NCBI GenBank assembly: GCA_030584105.1
Contig: CP129491.1
Span: 2,294,001-2,358,000 of the forward strand
Length of the DNA: 64,000 nt
Reading direction: 5' to 3'
DNA from: UTCHB3 sp002050155
GTDB lineage: Bacteria; Bacteroidota; Ignavibacteria; Ignavibacteriales; Ignavibacteriaceae
Shown: positions 41,400-49,943 of the stretch, in pieces
Position numbering within the stretch: the first letter of the stretch is position 1
How the letters are laid out: each line of letters starts with the position of its first letter
Program-made: the position numbers and the translations under genes
The notes under the pieces: model-generated
What the model was told of the DNA's origin: nothing
Seen by the model: the letters and a program-made list of their open reading frames with translations, nothing else
Databases searched by the model: none

Positions 41400-42785
41400 A
41401 TGACTGAACAGAAACCAAAAACCAATCTTTTTTCGCAAACTTTGAAGGAAATCACGCAACCTTTTATCGATCTTATGCACGCTCCGCGGGCTTTGTGGGG
41501 GATAAATGTATCATATCTGCTTGAAGGGATTACTTATTTTGGGGTTGTGGGCTTGCTGACGATATTTTTTAGCCGGAATATTGGGCTGAATGACATCGAG
41601 TCGGGGCAGATGGTGGGTGTTCTTACCGCCGGAATTACGCTTAGCATGCTTTTTCTGGGGGCAACGGTCGATATTATTGGCGTTCGCAAGGCTTTGCTCA
41701 TTTCGCTTACGGCTATGTTAGTCGGAAGGGTTTTGCTGGCTTTAAGTCCGACCCTGATCCCCGGAGGAGGGTTTGGCGGCGGCGCACACATCACCGCAAT
41801 GTTGGGAATTTTGGGGATTATCCTGGGATATGGTGTGTATCAGCCCGCTGCTTATGCCGGCGTGAAGCGCTTTACTGACGAAAAAACCGCTGCGATGGGT
41901 TATGCCATGCTTTATGCGATAATGAATCTTGGCGGGTTCCTGCCGGGGCTGATTTCTCCGCCGGTTCGCAAAAGTTTTGGTATTACGGGCGTTTTTTGGG
42001 TTTATGTTGCGCTAACCGTGGCGGGGATTTTGTCCGTCGCTTTTATACTGACAAAGAAAACGGTGAAAATGGCGGAAGCAAACCTAAGTCAGGAGAAAAA
42101 AGAGGAAGTAGCGGCGGAAAAAGATATGCCGCTCGGCGAGAAAATGCGCTATTACATGAAAAATTTCCCCCTGAAAGATGGGCGGTTCCTTTATTTTATC
42201 TTTATTCTGATTCCTGTTCAGACACTGTTTGCGCACAATTGGCTTACTCTTCCCGTTTATTGTGAAAGAGCCTTCACCGGTGTGGTAAGCGAAAATTTTG
42301 AGTTTTTCACCAATTTTAACCCGATTCTGATATTTATTCTGACCCCAATGGTGGCGGCTCTTACTACGCACAGGGACGCTTACAAGATGATGATACTCGG
42401 CACTTTTGTGATGGCTGCGCCGACATTTCTTCTTGCCTTGGGACCGAATATCTACACACTTTTCGGCTTTTTGATCATAATGACAATCGGCAAAGCGATG
42501 TGGCAACCGAGGTTTCTGCAGTGGGTTGCAGAAATTGCACCGAAAGGAATGACCGGGATTTATATGGGAATTGGGCAGTTCCCCTGGTTTTTGACTAAGG
42601 TGGTTACCTCTTTATATTCGGGCTGGTTCCTGATGACCTATGCCCCCGAAGGAGTTGCGCCGGAAAATATGAACACCGAAACAATGTGGCTGATTTATGG
42701 GCTTATTGCAATTATTAGCCCTATTGGTTTGGTTCTTGCTAAAAACTGGATGATGAAAGGCTTCAAAGTTAAGCACGAGGGATGA
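41400..42785 (+). CDS. MFS transporter, POT/peptide-transporter-like
   Basis: 461 residues with about twelve membrane segments and a charged cytoplasmic loop near the middle (NLSQEKKEEVAAEKDMPLGE). The first half has GATVDIIGVRKALLISLTAM, the usual MFS loop 2-3 pattern; the QPAAYAGVKRFTDEK and AMLYAIMNLGGFLPG segments recall proton-dependent oligopeptide transporters. Inner-membrane, substrate not determined. Starts 61 bp after the phosphodiesterase stop in the same direction. Confidence 0.82.
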   Translation: MTEQKPKTNLFSQTLKEITQPFIDLMHAPRALWGINVSYLLEGITYFGVVGLLTIFFSRNIGLNDIESGQMVGVLTAGITLSMLFLGATVDIIGVRKALLISLTAMLVGRVLLALSPTLIPGGGFGGGAHITAMLGILGIILGYGVYQPAAYAGVKRFTDEKTAAMGYAMLYAIMNLGGFLPGLISPPVRKSFGITGVFWVYVALTVAGILSVAFILTKKTVKMAEANLSQEKKEEVAAEKDMPLGEKMRYYMKNFPLKDGRFLYFIFILIPVQTLFAHNWLTLPVYCERAFTGVVSENFEFFTNFNPILIFILTPMVAALTTHRDAYKMMILGTFVMAAPTFLLALGPNIYTLFGFLIIMTIGKAMWQPRFLQWVAEIAPKGMTGIYMGIGQFPWFLTKVVTSLYSGWFLMTYAPEGVAPENMNTETMWLIYGLIAIISPIGLVLAKNWMMKGFKVKHEG

Positions 42786-42947
42786 GCGTTTTTTGGGAAA
42801 GGAATGGGTTTGCCGGTAAAGTTTTTTTCTTAGTTTTGGTGGTTATGCCTGGAATCAGTGCTCTCGAGGAAGTATTGCTAAAAAACTCACCGGAAAAATT
42901 ATTGCTAATATTAGTTTTGAGAATACAAAAAAAAAGAAAGAATTGCA

Positions 42948-43661
42948 GTGCCAATTAAGATTGGAAAACCAAACAGAATTATTGTTGAGCATGGTGCACC
43001 CAAAATAATAGATGAATATTTCGGCTTGGTTAACAGCGGCACTTCGGAGGTCAGCATTGCAAGAATGCAGGCACCCCCCGGCTGGAAAGAACCACCCCAG
43101 ATACCGGAATTTAATGAATACACTTTGGTGCTAAATGGTGTACTGTTTGTTGAAAGCAAAATTGGCTCCCTTCAAGACAAAAGAAACAAATTCACCTCAG
43201 AAAATGAACCGGAATCCCAACTTCTTCCGGAGGATGAGTTAACGCATGAAAGGATTACGGCTTCTAAACAGGTGTTTGAAAATGAAGCTCAACTGAAGCA
43301 CAAATTTTTGCCGGAGGAGGAGTTAACGCATGAAAGGATAACAGCTTCTAAACAGGTGTTTGAAAATATGGGAGGTGATAAATTAAACAGGCTCAATTCA
43401 GCTTTAACTGAAAATTCAATTCCTGACAATACTTCAACCGCAAAAAGTACAGAAGCCTTTCCCTATCAAGATGATTCCACGCAGAGCCACTTCAGAACCG
43501 GCAAAACCGGCACCTACACACAAGAAATTAAAGCAGGCGAGGCAATTCTAATCCCCAAAGGTGAGTGGGTTCGTTACAGCACCTCCGAAACAGAAGGAGC
43601 TGAATACATTGCCGTCTGCCTCCCCGCCTTCTCTCCCGAAACCGTCCACAGGCAGGGGTAA
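42948..43661 (+). CDS. Cupin-domain protein split by a duplicated insertion
   Basis: Starts with GTG at 42948. Residues 1-70 (AKM-free cupin front: IARMQAPPGWKEPPQIPEFN, EYTLVLNGVLFV) and ~188-237 (YTQEIKAGEAILIPKGEWVR, AEYIAVCLP) together form one small cupin barrel of about 120 residues. Between them residues ~71-187 are an extra polar stretch holding two copies of LPE(D/E)ELTHERITASKQVFEN at ~93-112 and ~121-140. The cupin metal residues are only partly present (Glu55, no clear His pair). The insertion is in frame, so a product is possible, though folding may be affected. No operon partner; substrate unknown. Confidence 0.7.
   Translation: MPIKIGKPNRIIVEHGAPKIIDEYFGLVNSGTSEVSIARMQAPPGWKEPPQIPEFNEYTLVLNGVLFVESKIGSLQDKRNKFTSENEPESQLLPEDELTHERITASKQVFENEAQLKHKFLPEEELTHERITASKQVFENMGGDKLNRLNSALTENSIPDNTSTAKSTEAFPYQDDSTQSHFRTGKTGTYTQEIKAGEAILIPKGEWVRYSTSETEGAEYIAVCLPAFSPETVHRQG
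43227..43367. repeat. Two 57-bp direct repeats inside the cupin gene
   Basis: Copies 43227-43283 and 43311-43367, 84 bp apart, differ at a few positions and encode the duplicated LPE-ELTHERITASKQVFEN peptide. Confidence 0.95.
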
Positions 43662-43715
43662 CTTAAAGCGTTTCCTGAATAGTTCAGATCAAAAAACGCT
43701 ATTTACTCAGAAATA

Positions 43716-43895
43716 CCATCCACAGGACGGAATCACTTTAATGCGCTTACAGAATATCTCTGAACCCCAAAGACCCTCTTCACTCAAAAAAACCATCCAC
43801 AGGACGGAATCACTTTAATGCGCTTACAGAATATCTCTGAACCCCAAAAACCCTCTTCACTCAAAAAAACCATCCACAGGACGGAATCACTTTAA
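43716..43895. repeat. 77-bp tandem repeat, 2.3 copies, after the cupin gene
   Basis: Units begin at 43716, 43793 and 43870 (last one partial), each starting CCATCCACAGGACGG. The stretches between them are nearly identical (one G to A change), so this is a tandem repeat and not a CRISPR array. It lies in a 777-bp gene-free region (43662-44438). Confidence 0.95.
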
Positions 43896-44049
43896 GAGGT
43901 TTCTTTAGTTTCCGGCATATTAGCCTTTCCCTTATTGAAACCACCCCCCGACTAAATACGCCGAAAACCATAGTGCAAATTTCTGAAATGTTTGTATCCC
44001 TAACCTCTAACCTTTTATAAAAAAGAACGATATTAGCCAAAAGGGACTA

Positions 44050-44123
44050 TATAAGCTGTGCCGGCAGAGTCAGAATTGAAAACCGGTGTAGTTGATTTTC
44101 ACCCTTGCTGCCGGAGGCTTATA
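44050..44123. other. Long nested inverted repeat (about 74 nt)
   Basis: Outer arms TATAAGC/GCTTATA (44050-44056 with 44117-44123) and CCGGCAG/CTGCCGG (44061-44067 with 44108-44114), and inner arms TGAAAA/TTTTCA (44077-44082 with 44096-44101), nest in the correct order to form one stem-loop. No T-run follows, so it is not a plain terminator. It may be a structured RNA, a regulatory element or a small miniature element. Confidence 0.6.
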
Positions 44124-44194
44124 AAAAGCAAAAGGATATAAATATTAAGTCTGATATGAATAAAAAAAATAAAAAACTATACTTTTTACTGCTG

Positions 44195-44245
44195 ATATGT
44201 ATAAAATTTTGAAAAATCTATACATATCGTCGTAGATATGTATAA
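44195..44245. promoter_or_regulatory. Candidate operator upstream of the SIR2-HerA locus
   Basis: The 9-mer ATATGTATA occurs directly at 44195 and 44236 and inverted (TATACATAT) at 44219-44227; the last two form a perfect inverted repeat around an 8-bp centre. It lies about 200 bp before the first gene of the defence locus, in very AT-rich sequence. It may be a repressor site or a promoter part. Confidence 0.45.
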
Positions 44246-44438
44246 AAAATCGGAAATTTTATAAATTTCTTTATGAATTGTTCAATAAAAATCCACGGAT
44301 TAATCTAAAATGAGAAGATTTGACTTGACCCCGTTGGATCACGAAATTAAAACCGGTTTTAAGACGAAAATCCCCTTAATTTTTTAGAGAGTACGCTGTT
44401 TTTAGCGTTTTCTTTTGTATATTTATTATTTAGAATCA

Positions 44439-45596
44439 ATGTCAAAAGAAACATTGCTAAAAGCAAAAATTCAAAGAAAAATTTGGATCAACTTAATAAT
44501 ATTTTCAAAGAAGATATTATCAAAATATTTGACAGAGATATTGTACTGCCATTGATTGTGATTGGTTCCGGAATGTCATGCACGATTGATAAACATTTTG
44601 GAATGAACGCTTTGGCTGATTTTCTTTCTGATCAAATTGAAAATATTTCCAAAAATAATTTTTCATAAAAAGAAGAAGTGGGGAAATTTAAATCCGAATT
44701 AAATAAAGAGAAAGGTCTTGAGTCTGCGTTAAATTCAGTTACCTCCGAAAGAATTACATCTCAAATTGTAAAATTAACCGGACAATTTATTGCCAAGTTA
44801 GATAAAGAATATTTTTATCCGATCATAACTGCTGAACAAAAATGGGGGGCACTTTCTCTTTTGCAAAAAATATGGGAAGGCAAAAGCGACAGAAATGTTC
44901 CAATTACCATTGTTACAACAAACTATGATAATATTATTGAATACGCTTTGGATTCTGTTAGTATTCCATACACCTTAGGCCTTAGTGAAGGCTTGATAAG
45001 AACTATAAAATGGCAACATATAGAGAAGCCATCAGATAATATTAATCAAAGAAGTGAAAAAGTTAATCACTAAACAACCGAAAGGTAACCCTTTTTTTCG
45101 ATTATTAAGGTCCATGGTTCAATTAATCTGTTTTCTTTTAACAACCAAATAGTAAATATTGATGCCTTAAGATGGGATATTAATCCCAAATTTGAGCGAA
45201 TAATGATAACTCCCGGGATTAGTAAGTATCAGAAGATTCTGAATTATCGGGATTCACTTTTAGCTGAATTAGACAGGCGACTTTGATAATCATGAGGGAA
45301 ATTTTATTTTCCTCGGTTATGGTTTCAATGATCAGCATTTTGATAAAAAAATTAAAGATAAACTTATGAACGGTGCTAAAGGGCTGATTATTACCAAAGG
45401 TTACAATTCCAGTGTTGAAAATTTATTAGAACAATCTGAGAATCTAATTTTGATTTGCGAAAAAAATGACCCCCAATATACCGGAACTAAGATTATAAAG
45501 GGAGGTAAAGATGAACAAAGGAGGCATTTTCCACCTCAAATTATTAAAGATATAAATCTAACAAAAATAGATAAATTTACTGAACAATTTTTATAA
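44439..45596 (+). pseudogene. Broken SIR2-like NADase gene of a SIR2-HerA defence system
   Basis: Remnants of a SIR2-family protein in order: VIGSGMSCTID (GxGxS nucleotide motif), TTNYDNIIEYAL, KVHGSINLF, FLGYGFNDQHF. An intact protein would convert NAD+ and kill or halt the infected cell when activated by its HerA partner. The reading frame is destroyed: the likely start ATG 44439 is out of frame with the rest (one base lost near 44475-44482), in-frame TAA stops occur at 44666, 45071 and 45086, and an extra base near 45280-45287 shifts the end. The last piece ends at 45596, 8 bp before herA. With three stops and two shifts, assembly error alone is unlikely. Confidence 0.85.
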
Positions 45597-45604
45597 ATAA
45601 TAAA

Positions 45605-47326
45605 ATGACAACAAACGAAAAGAGACTTTTCGAGTTAAAACAAAATTTTCTCGGTACTGTAAACCAAGTTGACACACGAACAGTGTCCATTTTTGTTAAC
45701 TCTAATGAGGATTTATTAAAAGCTAAAATCGGGCATTTAATATCTATCAAACTTTCAAGCACAATTGCGAAATACTCAATTGCGATTATTGAAAGTATCC
45801 GTAAAGCTACAAAGTCAAATTCAGGAACAAACTCCGAAGAGAGTGAAGAAGGTGGTGAACCGGATATTAATAGTGTTAAAGCGGTTCTTGTGGGTGAACT
45901 TACAATTCCGGAAAAAACCAAATCATTTACTCGATCATTATCCACTATTCCGGAAATTGATTCTCGCTGTTATGTTATAGTTGATAATACCCTGACTAAA
46001 TTTATGAGTTTATTAGTTGATCAAACAGACTCAAATGTTAGTTTCGAAATAGGTAAGTTTTCACTTAGCCCGACCGCCACTGCAAGTATTGAGGGCAATA
46101 AATTCTTTCAACGACATGCTGCGCTGGTCGGTAGCACAGGAACCGGTAAATCGTGGACTGTTGCTTCAATACTTGAAAAAGCGGATAAATTAAAGTCTTC
46201 AAATCTTATAGTCTTTGATTTACACGGTGAATATCAAAGTTTAAGTTATGCGAAGCATATTCGAATACCGGGGCCAGATGAGTTAGAAAAAAATGATCCG
46301 CATTTATTGTTCCTGCCTTATTGGGTGATGAATGCTGAAGAATTGCAGACTATGTTTATAGATCGTAGCGAGTTTACTGCTCACAACCAAGTGATGGCTT
46401 TTCAGGATGCCGTAATCTTAAAAAAGAGGGAGTTGTTAGAGAAGCTTAAGAAAACAGAAATTCTTGATAATTTTACGATTGATAGTCCGATTCCATTTAA
46501 TTTAACGGATGTAATGGATCTACTTAGAGACTTAAACGAAGAAATGATTGAGGGTAGCCGAGGACTAAAGCAGGGTACCTTTTTCGGGCAATTCAGCAGA
46601 TTATTGGTAAGAATGAGAAGCAAGATCAGTGACAGAAGATATGGGTTCCTGTTTCAAGCTCCTGCTGAATCAAAAAAATACACATATATGGGTAAAATAG
46701 TTCAAAAATTAATGGATTTTACCGATGAGCATTCTCAAATAAAAATAATTGATTTTTCAGAGGTGCCTGAGGATATTCTCCCCATAATTGTCGGTCTTGT
46801 CGCAAGAATTATTTATCAAATTCAGTTTTGGACTTCAGCAGATGAAAGACATCCTATTGTATTTGTTTGCGACGAAGCTCATTTGTATATTTCAAAAAAA
46901 GAAGGGTTAAACCCCATTGAGAAACGGGCAGTTGAAATTTTCGAAAAAATTGCCAAAGAAGGCAGGAAATATGGGGTAGCACTCTTTATTATCAGTCAAC
47001 GACCCTCAGATGTTTCGGAATCAATCTTGAGCCAATGTAATAATATAATCTCTTTACGATTAGCAAATAATACAGACCAATTAGCGGTTAAAAGATTTAT
47101 GCCTGAAAGTTTAGAAGGATTAATGGACAGTCTCCCAATTCTTGATATTGGCGAAGCAATTGTGGTTGGCGATTCTATTCTTTTACCAAGCAAAATAAGA
47201 ATCGATAAACCCACTCAGGAACCACTAAGTTCTACAATTGATATTTGGACAGAGTGGTCAAAAGATCAGAGTAGACCGGATTATCAAAAAATTGTTGAAA
47301 ACCTAAGAAAGCAAAGTAGAAAATAA
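45605..47326 (+). CDS. herA: HerA/FtsK-type ATPase of a SIR2-HerA defence system
   Basis: 573-residue hexameric ATPase. An N-terminal HAS-barrel-like region (LGTVNQVDTRTVSIFVNS, KIGHLISIKLSSTIAKYSIA) precedes the P-loop GSTGTGKS (residues 176-183), the strand VFDLHGEYQSL typical of HerA, a Walker B FVCDEAHLYI near residue 420 and IISQRPSDVSESILSQCNN after it. The reading frame is intact. It follows the broken SIR2 gene by 8 bp, and its TAA overlaps the ATG of the next gene by one base. In known systems HerA and SIR2 form one complex; here HerA may have lost its toxic partner or may serve with the next two genes. Confidence 0.92.
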   Translation: MTTNEKRLFELKQNFLGTVNQVDTRTVSIFVNSNEDLLKAKIGHLISIKLSSTIAKYSIAIIESIRKATKSNSGTNSEESEEGGEPDINSVKAVLVGELTIPEKTKSFTRSLSTIPEIDSRCYVIVDNTLTKFMSLLVDQTDSNVSFEIGKFSLSPTATASIEGNKFFQRHAALVGSTGTGKSWTVASILEKADKLKSSNLIVFDLHGEYQSLSYAKHIRIPGPDELEKNDPHLLFLPYWVMNAEELQTMFIDRSEFTAHNQVMAFQDAVILKKRELLEKLKKTEILDNFTIDSPIPFNLTDVMDLLRDLNEEMIEGSRGLKQGTFFGQFSRLLVRMRSKISDRRYGFLFQAPAESKKYTYMGKIVQKLMDFTDEHSQIKIIDFSEVPEDILPIIVGLVARIIYQIQFWTSADERHPIVFVCDEAHLYISKKEGLNPIEKRAVEIFEKIAKEGRKYGVALFIISQRPSDVSESILSQCNNIISLRLANNTDQLAVKRFMPESLEGLMDSLPILDIGEAIVVGDSILLPSKIRIDKPTQEPLSSTIDIWTEWSKDQSRPDYQKIVENLRKQSRK

Positions 47327-49134
47327 TGATAGTTAACAGTTTTGGAATAAATACCGATCAAGGCATACCATTTTCGACAAAAGATGAATTTGAAAAATTT
47401 TTTGTTCCGGCACATCCGGTTCTTTCGGACAAGCTACAGGAATGGTTTCAAAATGGAGTTAAACCTATTTTAGTTTCCGGACAAATAGGTTCCGGAAAAA
47501 CGACACTGATTAATAAAGCAGTTATTGAAAATCAGGATTTGGGTATAATTCAATTTCATTTAGACTATGAAGTTACTGATAAATCTACCGGTGGGTTTTT
47601 ATGGTACATTTTGAAAAAAATTGCATCCTATGCTATGGAAAAGTCTTTTCCACTGAGTTCTTATATATTTTTAAATGACTTAGAGGAAATAACCGATTTT
47701 TCTTGGGAGAAGCTAATAGAAATAGATAATTTAAAATTTCAAACGCTAAGTTATAATAATCAATTTGAATATTTTATTAACCTTTTTCAAGAAAAAGAGT
47801 TTTATATTGTGAAAAATATTCAAATAATTCTTAACGATTTGAATCTTCATCAGAAAAACAAATTAATATTAATCTTCTTCGGAATTGATAAATATGATAT
47901 TTTATCTTCAGAATATTACAATCTGAAAAGATTGATAGAAGCTTTTCAGAATTTTAAATTACTGATCGAGTTAAATGCAGCCCATTTTTTTGATAATAGA
48001 TGGAATACATGGGAAAAACTATTTATTGGGTCTTTTTCAGATGAATTTATACAAAGGATTTTATTAAAACGATTAGGGGTTTATTCAAACTGGTTAGAGC
48101 CGAAAATCCATGATTTTACAAAGTATTCCGGTGGGAATCCACGACAAGCATTACATCTGCTTGACAATTTTATCAGGCTTTACAAAACTAAATCTTCACA
48201 CTCAGAAATAATTAAAAATGCCGCCTTACAGACACTAAATGATTATTTCGCATTTGCTGAAACACCTGACCCGGGTCTTATTCGGTATATTCAAAAACAC
48301 AAAAAAATTAGAGCCAGCTCATTGAATCCAATCAATGATATGATAGGAACAATACCTGCGTTATTTGAAAATTGGATTTTTCTTACTGGAAAGCAAATTG
48401 GAATTTACTGGGAAGTGCTAATGAATCCGTTAGTGGATCATTTTTATAAACTTTCAGTTATACCAGTTATTGAATCGCATACAGAAATCCGCCAGGATAT
48501 AGAATCAGAGGAGGATTTTCCAAATGAATCAGAACTTCATTTTAAAAGTGGAAATGAATTCTCTGAGCTTCCGAAACCACGGCCATTTAAAAAACTAAAT
48601 TTCAACCGAATTTGGGGGCATTTCTTAAAATCTATAATTTCAGAGCGGCCTGAAGATAAAACAATTATTATTTTCAACGATCCGATTTTAAAAGATATAA
48701 CTGTAAACGCTATTAAATCGAAATTTGAACTGAATTTTGATTTTGTTATTAAATTTAAGCAATTTAAGAAATCACATTACCGCCAATTAAGTGCGGTTAT
48801 AGCTTCAAATAATCCCCGGCAGAAATTGTTCTTATTTGAATATCTAAATGAGATTTCCGAGAATGATTTGGTAAAAATAGATAAATTTAGAGATGCGCTG
48901 ATTCCATTTAAAATGGTGTGGTGGATTGAAGCAAAATATATTACAAAATATTTGCAAAGGTGGACCCATTTAAGGCAACTTTTTTCAATCATTGAGTTAG
49001 AAACAAATATCCGTAATTTAATTAATATTGAAGAAATTGAACGAGACTTGGAATTACTTACCAAAGTTAGAAGTACAAAGAATTCAGTTAAAAAATCTTT
49101 AGAGTTACTTAAAGAAAAACTTCAAGAATCTTAA
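47326..49134 (+). CDS. AAA/STAND-like P-loop ATPase, third gene of the defence locus
   Basis: 602 residues. Walker A is GQIGSGKT (residues 52-59) and a hydrophobic strand ending LILIFFGIDKYD acts as Walker B; FTKYSGGNPRQALHLLDNFI near residue 270 is the sensor-2/lid region common in ORC/Cdc6 and STAND ATPases. The C-terminal ~200 residues are helical, with many aromatic and basic residues (FVIKFKQFKKSHYRQ, MVWWIEAKYITKYLQRW), and may bind ligand or nucleic acid. Its first base overlaps the herA stop. It is not part of the minimal SIR2-HerA pair as I know it, so it may be a specific extension. Confidence 0.72.
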   Translation: MIVNSFGINTDQGIPFSTKDEFEKFFVPAHPVLSDKLQEWFQNGVKPILVSGQIGSGKTTLINKAVIENQDLGIIQFHLDYEVTDKSTGGFLWYILKKIASYAMEKSFPLSSYIFLNDLEEITDFSWEKLIEIDNLKFQTLSYNNQFEYFINLFQEKEFYIVKNIQIILNDLNLHQKNKLILIFFGIDKYDILSSEYYNLKRLIEAFQNFKLLIELNAAHFFDNRWNTWEKLFIGSFSDEFIQRILLKRLGVYSNWLEPKIHDFTKYSGGNPRQALHLLDNFIRLYKTKSSHSEIIKNAALQTLNDYFAFAETPDPGLIRYIQKHKKIRASSLNPINDMIGTIPALFENWIFLTGKQIGIYWEVLMNPLVDHFYKLSVIPVIESHTEIRQDIESEEDFPNESELHFKSGNEFSELPKPRPFKKLNFNRIWGHFLKSIISERPEDKTIIIFNDPILKDITVNAIKSKFELNFDFVIKFKQFKKSHYRQLSAVIASNNPRQKLFLFEYLNEISENDLVKIDKFRDALIPFKMVWWIEAKYITKYLQRWTHLRQLFSIIELETNIRNLINIEEIERDLELLTKVRSTKNSVKKSLELLKEKLQES

Positions 49135-49139
49135 GTCAA

Positions 49140-49793
49140 ATGAAGAAAAACTTCAAAAACCCTATTTCAGTTGAAGAAAAAATCTCTATTCTTAGATTCA
49201 TAATTCTTAAATCAATATTTGCACCTCAGGGTAAAGATTCAGATTCCTGGCTCAGGAATTACTCTAATACTATTGACAAATTTTTGCAAACCGGCGGTTT
49301 AACATTCTGTTCAGTTTTCGAAAAAGAAAAAATGGTTAAATTTTGCTCGGTTCCACTAGGTTTCGATTTTGACCTTACTTTTAAAAACACCGATTCCGAA
49401 TTTGATGCTACTCTTTATATTAAGAGCAATATAAAGTGGAGGCATCATGTGGATAAAAATTACAGAACACTCTTTTCTCATCTTTTCATTCCGCAAAATT
49501 TAAAGCCGGTGATTTCTGAGTGTACGGACAAAGAGGTTGAGAAAGTATTGGATGATTTAATTTTCCATCCTGAAGTTCATCAACACTGTGATGATATTGA
49601 AGGTTTCCCCCATAATTTTCGAATCGGAGGTGGAATTAATAACGGATACCAATTTTTGATGCATCTTCGTTTTCAGTTGTTACCTGACGAGAATGCCAGA
49701 CAAAACGAGAAAGCAAGACTTTGTAAAGTTGTGCTTAAGCATATTAAAAAAAAATCAATAATAAAGAAAATTCCACTTAACGAACTTTTTTAA
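49140..49793 (+). CDS. Unknown 217-aa protein, fourth gene of the defence locus
   Basis: Starts 5 bp after the ATPase gene. No family recognised. Two Trp/Arg-rich patches (DSWLRNYSNTIDKF, KWRHHVDKNYRTLF) and a His/Cys-rich segment (HPEVHQHCDDIEGFPHNFR) are the only notable marks; the end is strongly basic (KHIKKKSIIKKIP). Same low-GC codon use as herA and the ATPase, unlike the richer genes on both sides, which fits one acquired unit. Confidence 0.6.
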   Translation: MKKNFKNPISVEEKISILRFIILKSIFAPQGKDSDSWLRNYSNTIDKFLQTGGLTFCSVFEKEKMVKFCSVPLGFDFDLTFKNTDSEFDATLYIKSNIKWRHHVDKNYRTLFSHLFIPQNLKPVISECTDKEVEKVLDDLIFHPEVHQHCDDIEGFPHNFRIGGGINNGYQFLMHLRFQLLPDENARQNEKARLCKVVLKHIKKKSIIKKIPLNELF

Positions 49794-49943
49794 CATCAAT
49801 TATTGAGTTAAATAATCTGTAGGATTGCTCTATACCAAATGTTATGAAAAATTTCAAAGAAGAGATAGGATCTTCTCTTAAAAACAAACTAACGAAAAAT
49901 TTGAATTTTAATTTTGAACACGAATTGTAAGGAAACGAAACCG

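Noticed and set aside
43716..43895. Possible short CRISPR array
   Set aside because: The segments between the repeated boxes are the same sequence, so it is a simple tandem repeat.
44310..44387. A 25-codon frame (MRRFDLTPLDHEIKTGFKTK and on) before the SIR2 gene
   Set aside because: No ribosome site and too short to support; it could be the remnant of a lost gene.
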